Origin: Rikenellaceae bacterium
GTDB lineage: Bacteria; Bacteroidota; Bacteroidia; Bacteroidales; UBA932
Direction: 5' to 3'
Assembly: GCA_022777205.1 (NCBI GenBank)
Contig: JALFGP010000115.1
Location: 1 to 36,268, forward strand
DNA: 36,268 nt
Made by a program: the position numbers and the translations under genes. Below, piece by piece: positions 1 through 8,401 of this stretch (the first letter of the stretch is position 1; every line of letters begins with the position of its first letter). The notes beneath the pieces are model-generated. The model had not been told where the DNA came from and ran no database searches. It saw nothing but the letters and a program-made list of their open reading frames with translations.

Positions 1-305
1 CATCAGTGAAAAATAAGTACATAGTTGACCTGCTCAATGAAAAGAGAGACAATGTGCTGAGGTCCTTCATCATAGATTCGGATACCGAGCTTGTGTTTCC
101 GTATCTGAAAGCCGGCAAATATTCAATCAGGATTACTGAAGACAAGAACCGCAACGGCATAGTGGACACGGGAGTCCTTCTTGAACACCGTCAGCCGGAA
201 AAAGTACTTTTCTACAAACTCAGCGACGGTACATTCATACTGGAAATTCCGGAAATGTCGGAAATAGAGCAGGAAATTGACCTAACGGAAATGTTCAATC
301 AATAG
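1..305 (+). CDS. C-terminal fragment of an Ig-like-domain (SbsA/Big_5-like) surface protein
   Basis: The reading frame is open to the window edge, so this is the tail of a longer gene; the GTG at 6 is probably an internal valine. The visible ~100 residues include LKAGKYSIRITEDKNRNG followed by an acidic GIVDTG turn and a KVLFYKL strand. This resembles the last domain of Bacteroidota Ig-like-domain lipoproteins, where a beta-sandwich ends in a D-x-N-x-N-G loop. No signal peptide or lipobox can be judged because the N-terminus is missing. It is followed after 9 nt by an outer-membrane barrel gene on the same strand, so the two are likely co-transcribed. The family call is a pattern memory rather than a search result. 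Confidence 0.5.
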   Translation, partial: SVKNKYIVDLLNEKRDNVLRSFIIDSDTELVFPYLKAGKYSIRITEDKNRNGIVDTGVLLEHRQPEKVLFYKLSDGTFILEIPEMSEIEQEIDLTEMFNQ

Positions 306-314
306 GAACCACTG

Positions 315-1226
315 ATGAAGAAATTATACTCAGTAATATTTGCAATCCTTGCCTGTTTCACTGCTCTGGCTCAGACTACCGACCTTGATTCGCTGCTCCT
401 GCACGGAATCTCTGTCGAAAGCCTGCCGAATGAGGTTATAGACAATTACGACCTCAAAAAGAAGAAACCCATCAATGACTATTCCATGATAGGTTTCCAG
501 TATGGTGTGGGATTGAGCAGGACTCTCCTGAATCCTGAATTTGCCAAACAGGATTTCATATTTATGCCATACAACCTGGGAGTGACCTATTCGCGGTATG
601 GCAAGATGTTCGGCTATATGCCCTTTTTCGGAATTCAGGTGGGATTGTTCTACACACAGGAAGGCTACAAGTTCCGTTACAACAGCGAGGAGAATTACGT
701 GCCGGTTTTTATGGGGGCTCAGTCTGCCATTATGGACGTAATCGAAGTGCCTGTGCTGGCCCATTGCCACGTGGATTTCTGGAAGATGAAGGTGATTCTG
801 AATGTGGGGCTATACGGAGGTTACAAGCTCGGCATACACCGCTATCAACCTGACATAAAGATGGACGGCCTCAGGTATCATAACCTCACTCCCAACTATC
901 CGATATCATTTGAGGAGAACGCGGACTATGTGAGGTCTTTCACCCAGTTTGAAAACAGATTTGATTACGGAATCAAGGCGGGGCTGGGCTTCGGATTCGT
1001 TTTTGATCCCGTTGAAATCCATATACAGGCAATGTACAAACATTCTTTTGCATCCCTTTTTGAAGCAGACTATTACAGCCAGTACTACTATCGCTATTCC
1101 TACCAGATGAATGTGATAATCTCTGTGGGCCTGCACTTCCAGCTGGGCAAGAGAATAGGAAAGACCAGACACCAGATTCGCAGGGAGGCCCGCGAGAGTG
1201 TTCTGATGCAGAATGAAAATTTATAG
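315..1226 (+). CDS. Outer-membrane beta-barrel protein (PorT-like/OMP_b-brl type)
   Basis: The 303-residue protein starts with a clear signal peptide (MKKLYSVIFAILACFTALAQ, cleavage after the alanine-rich stretch). The body is rich in alternating aromatic/polar strands, such as IGFQYGVGLS and FFGIQVGLFY, and repeated YSRYG/YYRYSYQ turns, as in 8-10-stranded Bacteroidota barrels. It ends with a basic tail after the last strand (VIISVGLHFQLG), so the barrel is not strictly C-terminal. It lies between an Ig-like surface protein and ispG with gaps of 9 nt each, suggesting a small operon. PorT (type IX secretion) is one possible identity, but no diagnostic motif lets me claim it. Confidence 0.6.
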   Translation: MKKLYSVIFAILACFTALAQTTDLDSLLLHGISVESLPNEVIDNYDLKKKKPINDYSMIGFQYGVGLSRTLLNPEFAKQDFIFMPYNLGVTYSRYGKMFGYMPFFGIQVGLFYTQEGYKFRYNSEENYVPVFMGAQSAIMDVIEVPVLAHCHVDFWKMKVILNVGLYGGYKLGIHRYQPDIKMDGLRYHNLTPNYPISFEENADYVRSFTQFENRFDYGIKAGLGFGFVFDPVEIHIQAMYKHSFASLFEADYYSQYYYRYSYQMNVIISVGLHFQLGKRIGKTRHQIRREARESVLMQNENL

Positions 1227-1235
1227 ACTGGAGTT

Positions 1236-2582
1236 ATGATAGAATATGTAAGTGACCCTGTGAGGGTCGGTAATGTCATCATCGGAGGAGGAAATCCCAT
1301 AGTTGTTCAGACAATGTGCAATACCCACACTTCTGATGTCGAGGCTTCTTTCAAACAATGTATGAGGCTTTTTCAGGCAGGAGCACAGATGATTCGCCTT
1401 ACTGTGCCGTCAATGGCTCAGGTGGCGAATATTTCCGAAATCCGAAGAAGGCTAAGGGAAGCCGGATGCGATGTGCCAATCGTGGCAGATGTGCATTTCA
1501 GTTCGGATATTGCCATCGCAGTGGCCCCGGAGGTGGACAAGGTGCGTATAAATCCGGGTAACTTCAGCAGAGATTTCGAAACCGCCCAACTCCGTTTTGC
1601 GGAACTTGTGAGGGTATGCAAGACCTACGGAACAGCCATCCGCATAGGAGTGAATCACGGTTCTCTGGGTGAGAGGATTACTGAACTCTACGGCAATACT
1701 GCTGAAGGAATGAAGGAAGCTGCGATGGAATGGCTTAGGATGTGCCGAGAAAACGATTTTCACAATGTGGTGGTCAGTCTCAAGGCCAGCAATACCTACG
1801 TGATGGTGGAAGCCTACCGTCTGCTGGTCGTGGCTATGATAGCGGAAGATATGCATTACCCTATCCACCTTGGCGTGACTGAGGCAGGAAATGGGGATGC
1901 AGGCAGAATCAAGTCGCTCGTCGGCATCTCAGCCCTGCTTTCTCAGGGAATAGGTGACACGGTAAGGGTATCCCTGACAGAAGACCCGGAAGCGGAGCTC
2001 TCCCCTGCCCAATACCTTTCAGAGCGTTATTCCAGAAGGATGCACTCTTCAATGTCCAGGCTTTCCCTCACTGACGGAGGACGCAAGGCTGTGGCTGTCT
2101 ATGATGCTCCTTCCCGTGAAAGGCTGGTTTATGATCTCAGCTGCGATTTCGGAAAGATGTTGCTGGACAAGGAGTTGGATTCAGTCCAGATAAGCGGCAC
2201 CTATATTGATGAAAATGGGGAAAGCTTAGAGATTGACGACAAGTTGGCGGATTACCTTGTGGATGAACTTATGCAGGCAGCCCGCAGAAGATTCTATCGT
2301 CCTGAATATGTGGCCTGTCCGGGATGCGGAAGGACTATGTACAATCTGGAAGAGACTTTTGAAAAAGTGAAAGCCCGCACATCAGGATTCAAAGGCAAGG
2401 TGATTGCGGTGATGGGATGCATAGTCAACGGTCCTGGAGAGATGGCAGATGCCGATTGGGGCTATGTCGGAGAAGGTAACAAGAAAGTTACTATCTACAA
2501 GGGCAAGGAGCCGGTGCTGAAGCACGTTCCTGAGTCTGAGGCAGTTGACAAACTGGTGGAACTTATGGAAAAAGAAGGCTGA
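1236..2582 (+). CDS. ispG: 4-hydroxy-3-methylbut-2-enyl diphosphate synthase, intermediate-length form
   Basis: IspG/GcpE converts methylerythritol cyclodiphosphate to HMBPP in the MEP isoprenoid pathway using a [4Fe-4S] cluster. The N-terminal TIM-barrel half is clear (VQTMCNT, IVADVHF, VRINPGN, IRIGVNHGS, HLGVTEAG). The cluster ligands are visible as Cys361 and Cys364 (CPGCGRT) and Cys395 and Glu402 (GCIVNGPGE). At 448 residues it is longer than the E. coli type (~370) but much shorter than the ~600-residue form usual in Bacteroidota. The insert between barrel and cluster domain is only about residues 255-350. The ATG lies 9 nt after the barrel gene. Its last codons form one arm of a terminator shared with the convergent CNNM operon. 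Confidence 0.95.
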   Translation: MIEYVSDPVRVGNVIIGGGNPIVVQTMCNTHTSDVEASFKQCMRLFQAGAQMIRLTVPSMAQVANISEIRRRLREAGCDVPIVADVHFSSDIAIAVAPEVDKVRINPGNFSRDFETAQLRFAELVRVCKTYGTAIRIGVNHGSLGERITELYGNTAEGMKEAAMEWLRMCRENDFHNVVVSLKASNTYVMVEAYRLLVVAMIAEDMHYPIHLGVTEAGNGDAGRIKSLVGISALLSQGIGDTVRVSLTEDPEAELSPAQYLSERYSRRMHSSMSRLSLTDGGRKAVAVYDAPSRERLVYDLSCDFGKMLLDKELDSVQISGTYIDENGESLEIDDKLADYLVDELMQAARRRFYRPEYVACPGCGRTMYNLEETFEKVKARTSGFKGKVIAVMGCIVNGPGEMADADWGYVGEGNKKVTIYKGKEPVLKHVPESEAVDKLVELMEKEG

Positions 2583-2599
2583 CGTATCAGTCAGCCTTC
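2574..2599. terminator. Bidirectional intrinsic terminator between ispG and the CNNM-transporter gene
   Basis: GAAGGCTGAC (2574-2583) and GTCAGCCTTC (2590-2599) make a perfect 10-bp stem with a 6-nt loop. Read on the minus strand the stem is followed by TTTTTCC, a good U-tract for the operon ending at 2587. On the plus strand the tail is weaker (AGTATATCTTT). Both stop codons lie in or beside the hairpin, so the last codons of the two convergent genes are also the terminator. Confidence 0.8.
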
Positions 2600-3633
2600 A
2601 GTATATCTTTCTGGGCTTCTTCCCATTGCTCTTTTGCAAGTTCCTGCATATCAACCACTTCATCGGTCTCGTCGACTATCTCCTTGCCAAGCATAGTCTC
2701 AATCACGTCTTCGAGGGTAACTATGCCCCTGAAGGTGCCGTATTCGTCGATGATGATTGAAATGTGTTCCTTCTTTTCGAGCAATTTTTCCCAGATGGTG
2801 CCCACAGACTCATTTTCCTGGAAGGACAATATAGGGCGTGCAATTTCCTTCAGCTTTGCATCGAACTTGTCTTCCGCCATTTTCTCGAGAATTGTCTGGC
2901 GAAGAACATAACCTATGATATAGTCGTCATTCTCCTCGTCACATACAGGAATCCTGGAGTGCACCAAATCCTCGTCGTAGAGTTCCTTGGCCGTCATATT
3001 CCCGCTTGCCATCTCGACCACGACGCTCGGGGTCATAATCTCGTGTGCCGTGATTTCGTCCAGTTTGAGCAGGTTCTGAATCATCTTCTTCTCATCCTTC
3101 TCTATCACCTCCTCTTCAGTCGCAACGCTCACCATAGCGGAAATGTCCTCACGGCTCACACTGACCTGATCTGAATTGTCCGAAATGAACTTTGTGAGTT
3201 TTTCCATTACCCAGACTATCGGGAAAACAATGAAAATCATTACGTTGATTATGCCGGAGGCGGGAATTGCCAAGCGTCGCCAATAGGTTGAACCTATGGT
3301 TTTGGGAAATATCTCGGCAAAGACCAGAATGAGGAGAGTGAAGATAGCGGAAAAGACTCCGACCAGTGTGTTTCCATACACCTTCATCACAAGGGATCCG
3401 ACCAGGGATGCGCCTACGGTATTGGCAATGGTATTTATGCAAAGAATGGCTGCAATCGGCCTTTCGGTATTCTGTTTGAGTTTCTTGAGTCTTGTTGCCC
3501 CTTTCACTCCCTGGTCTTCGAGTCCCGTTATATAGGAAAGAGGGGTGGACAAAAGGGTCGCCTCCAACACCGAGCACAATGCCGAAACGGCGATTGAGAC
3601 GAACATACAGATATAGATAAGTTGCTCTTCCAT
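2587..3633 (-). CDS. CNNM/hemolysin-family membrane protein (DUF21 plus CBS pair)
   Basis: The 348-residue protein has a DUF21 membrane domain in its first ~170 residues, with hydrophobic segments at about 5-25, 60-85, 90-115 and 125-145. A CBS-domain pair follows from about 195 to 325, including HEIMTPSVVVEM and the IIDEYGTFRGIVTLEDVIETMLG signature. CNNM/CorC proteins are implicated in Mg2+ or Co2+ transport. The C-terminal CorC_HlyC domain found in many homologues is absent: the protein ends in an acidic tail about 25 residues after the second CBS motif. The start is 2 nt downstream of the psd stop, so it is the last gene of the rsfS-ftsH-cdsA-psd operon. Confidence 0.85.
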   Translation of the reverse strand: MEEQLIYICMFVSIAVSALCSVLEATLLSTPLSYITGLEDQGVKGATRLKKLKQNTERPIAAILCINTIANTVGASLVGSLVMKVYGNTLVGVFSAIFTLLILVFAEIFPKTIGSTYWRRLAIPASGIINVMIFIVFPIVWVMEKLTKFISDNSDQVSVSREDISAMVSVATEEEVIEKDEKKMIQNLLKLDEITAHEIMTPSVVVEMASGNMTAKELYDEDLVHSRIPVCDEENDDYIIGYVLRQTILEKMAEDKFDAKLKEIARPILSFQENESVGTIWEKLLEKKEHISIIIDEYGTFRGIVTLEDVIETMLGKEIVDETDEVVDMQELAKEQWEEAQKDILKAD

Positions 3634-3635
3634 AG

Positions 3636-4295
3636 TTATTTATGAAGCTCGGCAATAACGGTTTCGCAAGCTCTTACATCATCCCCTATCTCCACCTTTA
3701 TGTCTGCGTCCAGCGGAAGGTACATATCTATGCGGGACCCGAATTTAATGATTCCGCACTGACTTCCCTTTTTCACATTCTCGCCCTCTTTAGCATAGCA
3801 GACTATTCTGCGAGCGAATGTTCCGGCCAGCTGCTTGAAGAGAATCCTGCCGAAGGAATTCTCCATTCCCACCGAAGAGTGTTCGTTCAATTCGGATGCT
3901 TTGGGCAGGAATGCCAGATAATACTTGCCGGGATGGTATTTGTAATAGGTGACTTCGCCGTCCATAGGCCAGAAATTGACGTGGACATTGAAGAAGTTCA
4001 TATATATGGACACCTGAATACATTCTTGTTTTAAGTATTCAGGCTCATAGACTTTCTCAAGTATTACGATTTCACCGTCAGCCACAGCTGTCAGGACATT
4101 CTCCCCTGGAACAGTGGTCCTCTTCGGAAGCCTGAAAAAATAGGTAATGAATCCCATTATGAACACCAGAACTGCCGTGAGGGGTATAGACACGAAAAGC
4201 ACCTTGCCCACAAACCACCAGGTCAGGAAAAGCAGGGTGAGACATATCAGCCAAACATAGGCTATTGTTCTGTAGCAATCCTTGTGTATCTTCAT
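3636..4295 (-). CDS. psd: Phosphatidylserine decarboxylase proenzyme
   Basis: Psd decarboxylates phosphatidylserine to phosphatidylethanolamine and matures by serinolysis to a pyruvoyl enzyme. The self-cleavage site is visible as KFGSRID near the C-terminus, splitting before Ser187 and leaving a 33-residue alpha chain. The short Psd-B type (219 residues) fits, with two N-terminal membrane segments (about 9-50), then FNVHVNFWPMDGEV and HSSVGMENSFGRILFKQLAG. I start at the ATG at 4295; the frame can be extended to a TTG at 4340, but those 15 residues are not family-like. It sits directly between cdsA and the CNNM gene, so CDP-DAG synthesis and the final PE step are in one operon. Confidence 0.93.
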   Translation of the reverse strand: MKIHKDCYRTIAYVWLICLTLLFLTWWFVGKVLFVSIPLTAVLVFIMGFITYFFRLPKRTTVPGENVLTAVADGEIVILEKVYEPEYLKQECIQVSIYMNFFNVHVNFWPMDGEVTYYKYHPGKYYLAFLPKASELNEHSSVGMENSFGRILFKQLAGTFARRIVCYAKEGENVKKGSQCGIIKFGSRIDMYLPLDADIKVEIGDDVRACETVIAELHK

Positions 4296-4384
4296 TTTCA
4301 ATTCATTAACTGCGATTTCATATCGCCATACATCCTGCAAAGATAAGTATTATTGCAGATTATTCAAAACAATGCCTCATTGAA

Positions 4385-5248
4385 TCAGAACGAAATGAGC
4401 CCGAAGCACATCATATAGACGGTTGCAGCAGGGATTGCCATAAGGGCGCTGTCAAAACGGTCCAGCATACCGCCGTGCCCCGGGATGATGGTACCCGAGT
4501 CCTTGATGTTGGCCACCCTTTTCCACTGTGATTCAATGAGATCGCCGCAGACACCGCAGACGTTTACAATTACCGATATTGCGACACAATGCCAGATGCT
4601 ATAATCGTGGAAAGGCAGACAAGGAATGTAATGCATCGCAACACCTGCTCCTACTGCCACTGCGAAACCGCCCCAAAAACCTATCCAGGATTTCTTCGGA
4701 GAGATGGACGGACAGAGTTTGGGACCGTATTTCTGCCCCAAGGTGCTTCCGAAAACATAAGCGCCCACATCCGAGCACCAGATAAGGATGAAGAGGCAGA
4801 GCAGAGGGAGACCGTCGAATTTGTTGTGTGAAAATACGGTGAAATTCAACAGGGTCCAAGGAACCGCTATGTACAGAATGCCGGTGTAGATGTCTGCAAA
4901 CTTGCCGAATTCGGATTTGTCCTTTACAAGCAGGGCGTTAATCATCAGAATGAATACCGGAATGAACGCGAGGATAATGAACCTTCCGGAAGCCTGTTCA
5001 TAGGACTGGACGAAAAAAGTGACCAGAAACATCCAACACGACCCGGTTATGGCCACCGCTCTCGGAATCTTGTAAATCTGATCCATCCTCATACGGTAGA
5101 ACTCGTGCATCATTACAATCAGGGCGAATAACATCCCCAATGCAAAGAAGTACTTACCACAATCAACAATGTTGCCCAATAGCAGAGCCGTGAGCATCAC
5201 CAGAAGGAAAACGATTCCGGAAACCGTTCTAACAATCAAGTTTTTCAT
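4385..5248 (-). CDS. cdsA: Phosphatidate cytidylyltransferase (CDP-diglyceride synthase)
   Basis: CdsA makes CDP-diacylglycerol from phosphatidic acid and CTP at the inner membrane. The 287-residue protein is strongly hydrophobic with about eight membrane segments. It carries the C-terminal signature: WCSDVGAYVFGS, PKKSWIGFWGG, CGVCGDLIESQWKRVANIKDSG and IPGHGGMLDRFDS, including the conserved acidic residues of the CDP-OH-dependent active site. Length and order are normal. It follows ftsH after 40 nt that hold a GC-rich hairpin, and precedes psd by 89 nt. Confidence 0.95.
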   Translation of the reverse strand: MKNLIVRTVSGIVFLLVMLTALLLGNIVDCGKYFFALGMLFALIVMMHEFYRMRMDQIYKIPRAVAITGSCWMFLVTFFVQSYEQASGRFIILAFIPVFILMINALLVKDKSEFGKFADIYTGILYIAVPWTLLNFTVFSHNKFDGLPLLCLFILIWCSDVGAYVFGSTLGQKYGPKLCPSISPKKSWIGFWGGFAVAVGAGVAMHYIPCLPFHDYSIWHCVAISVIVNVCGVCGDLIESQWKRVANIKDSGTIIPGHGGMLDRFDSALMAIPAATVYMMCFGLISF

Positions 5249-5262
5249 AGTTTGCAGACCAG

Positions 5263-5284
5263 GTCCGGGGCATTACCCCCGGAC
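5263..5284. other. GC-rich hairpin in the ftsH-cdsA intergenic gap
   Basis: GTCCGGGG (5263-5270) pairs perfectly with CCCCGGAC (5277-5284) around a 6-nt loop. There is no U-run on the minus strand after it, so a terminator is unlikely. A role in mRNA processing or in protecting the ftsH 3' end within the operon is inference. Confidence 0.5.
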
Positions 5285-5288
5285 GCTA

Positions 5289-7256
5289 TCAGTTATCAGC
5301 CTTAGTTTCAGACTGGTTTTCAGGGACTTGAGCCTCATCAACCGCCTTGGAACCAACTCTCGGACCCAGAATGCGCTCCAGATCGTCTGCAAATATAACT
5401 TCTTTTTCCAAAAGGAGAGCCGCTACGGCAAGGAATTGTGCCTTATGTTCGGTAAGAATGGCAAAAGTCTTGTCGTGAATTTCCTGAACCAGCCCCTTGA
5501 CTTCCTTGTCTATCAGTTCGGCTGTTTTCTCACTGTAAGGTTTGGTGAGGTCATAGCTGCGTTCTCCAGTGGAGTCATAATAGGACAGAGTGCCCACCGT
5601 CTTGCTCATTCCGTAATAGCATACCATCCCGTAGGCCATCTTGGTGAGCCTTTCCAGGTCATTCAAAGCTCCTGTCGAAGGTTCTCCGTTCACGATTTCT
5701 TCGGCTACACGGCCTCCGATGAGTGAGCACATCTCGTCGGTCATCTGGGACCTCGTCATAATCTGGCGTTCTTCCGGCAGATACCAGGCAGCACCCAGGG
5801 CCTGTCCCCTCGGCACTATCGTCACCTTGAAAAGAGGGTTGGCGTGAGGGAGGAGCCAGCTTACTACTGCGTGACCGGCCTCGTGATGAGCTATGGACTT
5901 CTTTTCTTCAGGTGTGATAATCTTGTCCTTTCTTTCCAGACCTCCAACTATCCTGTCCACAGCATCGAGGAAATCCTGCTTATCCACACTCTTCTTGTTG
6001 CGGCGGGCAGCAGTGAGGGCGGCTTCGTTGCAGACATTCGCGATGTCTGCACCGGAGAACCCTGGAGTGTGCTTTGCGAGGAATTCAATGTCGAAGTCGT
6101 CGGCAAGTTTGATACCCTTGAGATGCACCTGGAAGATTTCTTCCCTCTCCTTCAAATCAGGAAGGTCTACGTGAATCTGGCGGTCGAAACGTCCTGCCCT
6201 GAGCAGAGCCTTGTCCAGTATGTCTGCACGGTTGGTGGCTGCGAGAATGATGACTCCTGAATTGGTGTCAAATCCATCCATCTCAGTAAGGAGCTGATTC
6301 AATGTGCTTTCCCTTTCATCATTGGATGAGAAACCTCCGTTTTTACTTCTTGCCCGGCCCACTGCGTCAATCTCGTCTATGAAAATGATGCAAGGTGCTT
6401 TTTCCTTGGCTTGACGGAACAGGTCTCTCACTCTTGAAGCGCCCACTCCCACGAACATCTCCACGAAATCCGAACCCGAAATTGAGAAGAAAGGTACATT
6501 TGCTTCACCTGCCACTGCCTTCGCCAGCAAGGTTTTTCCTGTGCCTGGAGGGCCCACGAGCAATGCTCCCTTAGGAATCTTGCCTCCCAAGGTGGTGTAT
6601 TTCTTTGGATTCTTCAGGAAATCCACGATCTCCATAACTTCCTCCTTTGCTCCATACAGACCGGCCACATCCTTGAATGTGACTTTGCTCGTCTCCTTAT
6701 CGGCCAGCTTTCCTGTGGCCTTACCCACATTGAAAATGCTTCCAGGACCTCCAGGACCGGCCATTCCCTTGTTCATCCCTCTGAACATAAACACCCAGAA
6801 CAGTATGAGCATCAATGGCCAGATGACCCAGTTGAGAATATCCATCCAGGTCCTGTCGTTCTTTTCTATGACCACCTTGAATTGCTGCTGCTGAGGCAGT
6901 GAGTCGTTCAGCTCCCCGAACATTTCTTCAGCATTGAAACTGCCTGAAACGAGAAATATGAAATGGGGCGATTTCTCAGGAAATTTGCCTCCGAAACGGG
7001 ATACATATTTGTCTCCCCTGTCCGGACGGAGGGTAACTCTGCCCTCATAATCGTTGCGGATGAAGGTGATTTCCTCGATGTCTCCCTCCCGGGCCATAGT
7101 TTTCACCTCTTCCCATTCAATTTTCTGGGGATTGGCTCCGCCTGAAGTGCTGCGGAAAAGCATCCATATTACAAAAGGAATCAGCAGGAAATATATCCAG
7201 CTGAAATTGATGGTTATGATTTTTCCGGGCTTGTTGCCCTTTTTCTTAGATGCCAT
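5289..7256 (-). CDS. ftsH: ATP-dependent zinc metalloprotease FtsH
   Basis: FtsH is the membrane-anchored AAA+ hexamer that degrades unassembled membrane proteins and regulatory proteins. In the 655-residue protein, membrane segment 1 is ~17-35, the periplasmic domain ~36-136 and membrane segment 2 ~137-158. Walker A is GPPGTGKT at 235-242, Walker B IIFIDEID at ~290, followed by the second region of homology ([10 protein letters not shown]). The zinc site HEAGH is at 458-462. A longer frame runs to 7364, but its first 36 residues are unlike FtsH; the ATG at 7256 giving [10 protein letters not shown] is the likely start, 13 nt after the rsfS stop. The C-terminal tail is polar and acidic. Confidence 0.97.
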   Translation of the reverse strand: MASKKKGNKPGKIITINFSWIYFLLIPFVIWMLFRSTSGGANPQKIEWEEVKTMAREGDIEEITFIRNDYEGRVTLRPDRGDKYVSRFGGKFPEKSPHFIFLVSGSFNAEEMFGELNDSLPQQQQFKVVIEKNDRTWMDILNWVIWPLMLILFWVFMFRGMNKGMAGPGGPGSIFNVGKATGKLADKETSKVTFKDVAGLYGAKEEVMEIVDFLKNPKKYTTLGGKIPKGALLVGPPGTGKTLLAKAVAGEANVPFFSISGSDFVEMFVGVGASRVRDLFRQAKEKAPCIIFIDEIDAVGRARSKNGGFSSNDERESTLNQLLTEMDGFDTNSGVIILAATNRADILDKALLRAGRFDRQIHVDLPDLKEREEIFQVHLKGIKLADDFDIEFLAKHTPGFSGADIANVCNEAALTAARRNKKSVDKQDFLDAVDRIVGGLERKDKIITPEEKKSIAHHEAGHAVVSWLLPHANPLFKVTIVPRGQALGAAWYLPEERQIMTRSQMTDEMCSLIGGRVAEEIVNGEPSTGALNDLERLTKMAYGMVCYYGMSKTVGTLSYYDSTGERSYDLTKPYSEKTAELIDKEVKGLVQEIHDKTFAILTEHKAQFLAVAALLLEKEVIFADDLERILGPRVGSKAVDEAQVPENQSETKADN

Positions 7257-7269
7257 AATCGCTTTGAGT

Positions 7270-7626
7270 CTATATTTCGTCTGTGTAGTCTGTCCTGTCA
7301 GCGTCTGCCCAGAGGTCTTCGATTCTGTAGAAAGCCCTGTAGGCCGTCTGGAACACGTGGACAACTATGTCACCGTAATCGAGTATTACCCAAAGCGCAT
7401 TTTCCCTACCCTGGGTGCGTATGACCTTTCGTTTGCATTTTTCCGCCATTCTGTCTTCTACATTGTCCGCTATTGCCAGGACGTTTGTGCCTGAATCGGC
7501 GTTGCAAACTATGAAATAGTCGGAAATTGCCGTACCTATCTTCTTGAGATCCAGAGACAAAACCTCCTGTCCCTTCTTTTCGAGCATTGCATCCGCAATG
7601 ACTTTAACTTCATTCTGTATATCCAT
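7270..7626 (-). CDS. rsfS: Ribosomal silencing factor RsfS
   Basis: RsfS (Iojap/DUF143) binds uL14 on the large subunit and blocks subunit joining in starvation. The 118-residue protein shows the family core: KKGQEVLSLDL, ISDYFIVCNADSGTNVLAIADNVEDRM, QGRENALWVILDYGDIVVHVF and a final YRIEDLWADA. I start at the ATG at 7626. The frame extends to a TTG at 7656, but the added TDNNFSTKY stretch is not conserved in the family. It heads the ftsH-cdsA-psd operon, an arrangement common in Bacteroidota. Confidence 0.93.
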   Translation of the reverse strand: MDIQNEVKVIADAMLEKKGQEVLSLDLKKIGTAISDYFIVCNADSGTNVLAIADNVEDRMAEKCKRKVIRTQGRENALWVILDYGDIVVHVFQTAYRAFYRIEDLWADADRTDYTDEI

Positions 7627-7699
7627 ATATTTTGTGGAAAAATTATTGTCTGTCAAGCTTTGTCTTGCTATTGAGACGGATTATCACTAAATTGGCTGG

Positions 7700-7707
7700 C
7701 AAATATA
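7700..7707 (-). promoter_or_regulatory. rsfS: Candidate promoter -7 element for rsfS-ftsH operon
   Basis: On the minus strand this reads TATATTTG, a perfect match to the Bacteroidota -7 consensus TAnnTTTG, about 75 nt before the rsfS ATG. I found no convincing TTTG -33 element 19-21 nt upstream. The region is the only space between divergent rsfS and birA. Confidence 0.45.
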
Positions 7708-7723
7708 AACAAAAAATAAGCCA

Positions 7724-8401
7724 ATGAAAAATCAGTTTCATATTATCAGGTTTAATGAAATAGATTCCACCAACAGCGAGGCTGCGAGAAGGCTTGCAGG
7801 TTTTGACAATATGTCAGTCCTGTCTGCCAAAAGACAGTATGCTGGCAGAGGGAAGGACACCAATGTGTGGCTGACTGAGCCGGGTGAAAACCTTACCTTT
7901 ACAATAGTCCTGAAATTCGGTGACGAGGCAGCCGGAGAGTGTCCGAGATTCCCGGCCAAGTGCCAGATGCTGCTCAGCGCAATGACTGCGGCATCGGTGG
8001 TGGCTTTCCTCAAAAGCAAGGGAGTGGATGCCTGGGTGAAGTGGCCGAATGATGTCTATGTGGATAAGAGCAAAATCTGCGGTCTGCTCATAGAACTTCG
8101 AACCGTGGACAAATGGCTGAATGCCAGTATTATAGGTATAGGATTAAACATAAACCAAAAAAAATTTCCTGCATCTCTGCCCAATCCGGTGTCGCTTTCT
8201 TTGCTGACCGGCAAGGACTATGATGTGGAAAAATGTCTGGATGAATTCCTTGAAATCTTCTATGCAAAACTGGAATCAGTCTATGCAGGCCTGCCTGAGT
8301 TTACTGATATAGTTGACAGGGCTCTCGCTTTTGAAGATGGCACTTCCAGCAACGAAAATCTCCGCGCCAGCTTTATGCAGTTCGTGGATATTTTCAAGTG
8401 A
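7724..8401 (+). CDS. birA: Biotin--[acetyl-CoA-carboxylase] ligase, lacking the C-terminal domain
   Basis: The BPL catalytic domain makes biotinyl-AMP and biotinylates the carboxylase BCCP domain. Seen are NSEAARRL, the biotin-binding loop YAGRGKDTNVWLT, and KWPNDVYVDKSKICGLLIE followed by IGIGLNIN. There is no N-terminal DNA-binding domain, so it is a non-regulatory group I type. The usual C-terminal SH3-like domain is not recognisable. Residues from about 185 to 225 are encoded antisense to the end of rpe and look like read-through sequence. The catalytic core is intact, so activity is plausible but substrate affinity may be altered. Confidence 0.88.
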   Translation: MKNQFHIIRFNEIDSTNSEAARRLAGFDNMSVLSAKRQYAGRGKDTNVWLTEPGENLTFTIVLKFGDEAAGECPRFPAKCQMLLSAMTAASVVAFLKSKGVDAWVKWPNDVYVDKSKICGLLIELRTVDKWLNASIIGIGLNINQKKFPASLPNPVSLSLLTGKDYDVEKCLDEFLEIFYAKLESVYAGLPEFTDIVDRALAFEDGTSSNENLRASFMQFVDIFK

